From Dunaliella salina (lineage: Eukaryota > Chlorophyta > Chlorophyceae > Chlamydomonadales > Dunaliellaceae): DNA of 19,034 bases. Below the pieces are notes generated by a model. That model was given only the letters and a program-made list of their open reading frames with translations, was not told where the DNA came from and ran no database searches. A program made the position numbers and the translations under genes. Location: positions 33,342 through 52,375 of the forward strand of contig MU069964.1 of NCBI GenBank assembly GCA_002284615.2, given 5' to 3'. Below are positions 17,999 to 19,034 of this stretch, in pieces (the stretch's first letter is position 1; the number at the start of each line of letters is the position of its first letter).

Positions 17999-18598
17999 TC
18001 AAGGGAAAGGGGTCACATTGGTGCACAGACCGTATGACCCCCCACAAAGTTCAGACTGAGAGAAGCACGACAAGCAGCGTACGAGGGCATGATCATTGGA
18101 ACATCTGGCGAGCACGGTGCTTCCCTTTCTCACAAAGCCACCACAGGTGAAACAGCCTGCACGCCCAGATCGAGCAGCCTGCTCTGAAGTGCAAGAGCAG
18201 CAGAACTTTGCCCTATCGTAGGACAACCTCCATCCGACCCACCTCCTCAGCAGCGGTGCAAGCTGCCGTCACCACATCCTCCCACTGACTCGCTAGAGCA
18301 CTGCAGCAGTGGTACTGCCAGGGGCGCGGGGGCCTTGGCACAGCGGCCTGGCCAGCCGATCCAAGCACAGCAGCATCAGCAGCAGCTGTTGAGGCTGCTG
18401 CCCTGGCCAAGCCCTTTTCGAGGGAAAGAGATGCGAAAGCGGTGGTTTGTCTGGAGCTGTTGGCCCTGGCTGAGCTGGCCTTGCTGCCGCTGCTGCTGCT
18501 GCTGCTGCGTGCGCGTTGTTTCATGTCCCAGTGCGCACGCACGGTGGCCGCAGCAGAAGACACAGCCAGCGCAAACTGCTGAAGGGTCTGGAAGCGAC
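17999..18598 (-). CDS. Last two exons of a gene ending in a Cys/His-rich putative zinc-binding domain
   Basis: On the minus strand, exon A runs 18598 to 18243, from an acceptor cattcctgcag to a donor gag|gtgggt. Exon B runs 18178 to a TGA at 17999, after the acceptor cagagcag. The 64-base intron shifts frame and contains a stop, yet both exons join in phase 0 (TAAEE-AARSG). Exon A encodes FQTLQQFALAVSSAAATV, a seven-serine run and an Ala/Ser-rich segment. Exon B encodes CFTCGGFVRKGSTVLARCSN, then DHALVRCLSC and two more cysteines. The spacing C-x2-C-x14-C-x3-H-x4-C is zinc-finger-like, and RC-x3-H-x3-RC recalls the C-terminal zinc finger of the TFIIIC 90-kDa subunit. That likeness is a suggestion only. 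Upstream exons lie beyond 18,598 and were not recognised. The alternative is chance openness in GC-rich DNA. Confidence 0.4.
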
Positions 18599-19034
18599 CT
18601 GCAGGAATGAAAGCAAGATTGCGCACATGTGTGTTTGTTCTGTGAGCCACCCGAAGGAATGAAAGGGGGCGGCGTTCATGTGTTTGTTTTGTGAGCACCT
18701 CTAGAAGCATCCTTCTCAAGCAAGCCAGGTGGCCTGCAGGCATGATGACAGCAGGCATGGATGGTGGCATCAGGCACGTGAGAAGTTGGAATCGGTGCAT
18801 TACATTTCCTGGAAAAATCTACACATCTTGACATCACCGACGACAGTGAACGAGATTCAACAAACTGCACAGCTGGAGCACAGAAAAAAAAAAGCTCCAG
18901 ATGGTGTAGGTATTATTTTCAAACATGCCCTGAGGCCTGCAGCAACAGTTAGGAGCTGGATTGCCAGCTTAGCCTTGCCATGCCATGCCCTACCAATAAG
19001 GCATACTCTTGACATCACACGATCATTCCCAGGC
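18599..19034. other. No exon recognised up to the window end
   Basis: This should hold intron, and perhaps upstream exons, of the minus-strand gene ending at 17,999. The minus-strand frame continues openly to 18,800, but ahead of 18,598 it contains a repeated phrase (gaa-tgaaag...atgtgtttgtt-tgtgagc, about 18,604-18,645 and 18,655-18,697), which looks intronic. A short A run is at 18883-18893. Confidence 0.35.

Noticed and set aside
18335..18610. Plus-strand frame rich in Gln, Cys and Trp
   Set aside because: It is the complement of the minus-strand serine/alanine-rich exon. The Cys run comes from the reverse of a serine (AGC) repeat.

Overview
The window looks like nuclear DNA of a green-lineage eukaryote. 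The introns are long and AT-rich with GT/AG borders, three genes are incomplete, and most of the sequence is decayed repeats. The plant-type class II trehalose-6-phosphate synthase and the non-LTR retrotransposons suggest a streptophyte alga (a charophyte or desmid, for example). That is inference; nothing in the sequence identifies the species. I see no bacterial operons, rRNA or CRISPR.

Layout. (1) 1-2,400, + strand: the 3' end of a class II trehalose-6-phosphate synthase gene. It has an exon ending at 1,240 and a terminal exon at 2,270-2,398. A decayed second copy of the first exon lies in the intron, and a tRNA-derived SINE and tandem repeats lie upstream. (2) 2,400-5,110: a repeat graveyard with two minus-strand pieces of a non-LTR (LINE-type) reverse transcriptase (3,493-3,846 and 4,689-5,105), separated by DNA that contains a minus-strand tRNA-like SINE. 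(3) 5,110-8,640: largely anonymous sequence with a few open frames that I cannot assign. (4) 8,779-10,403, + strand: exons of a small multi-pass membrane protein whose splice phases agree, with a near-perfect 89-bp hairpin in one intron. (5) 10,700-13,260: a second, longer minus-strand LINE copy (about 10,967-12,643) with YADD intact but the frame broken, preceded on the same strand by the 3' part of a third copy. (6) 13,312-15,295: a roughly 2-kb element with terminal inverted repeats, dense CGGCTGA/TCAGCCG subterminal repeats, an inner cluster of GCGTTTGAA/TTCAAACGC units, and no transposase. Inside it is one copy of a roughly 700-bp repeat that recurs in reverse orientation at about 16,625-17,315. 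(7) 15,300-17,760: a CTTT microsatellite, a decayed minus-strand coding remnant, and short tandem repeats. (8) 17,999-18,598, minus strand: the last two exons of a gene ending in a Cys/His-rich probable zinc-binding domain.

The host genes show no functional link to each other. The clearest undescribed structures are the TIR element with its two tiers of palindromic subterminal repeats, the partial exon duplication in the trehalose gene, and the intronic hairpin.
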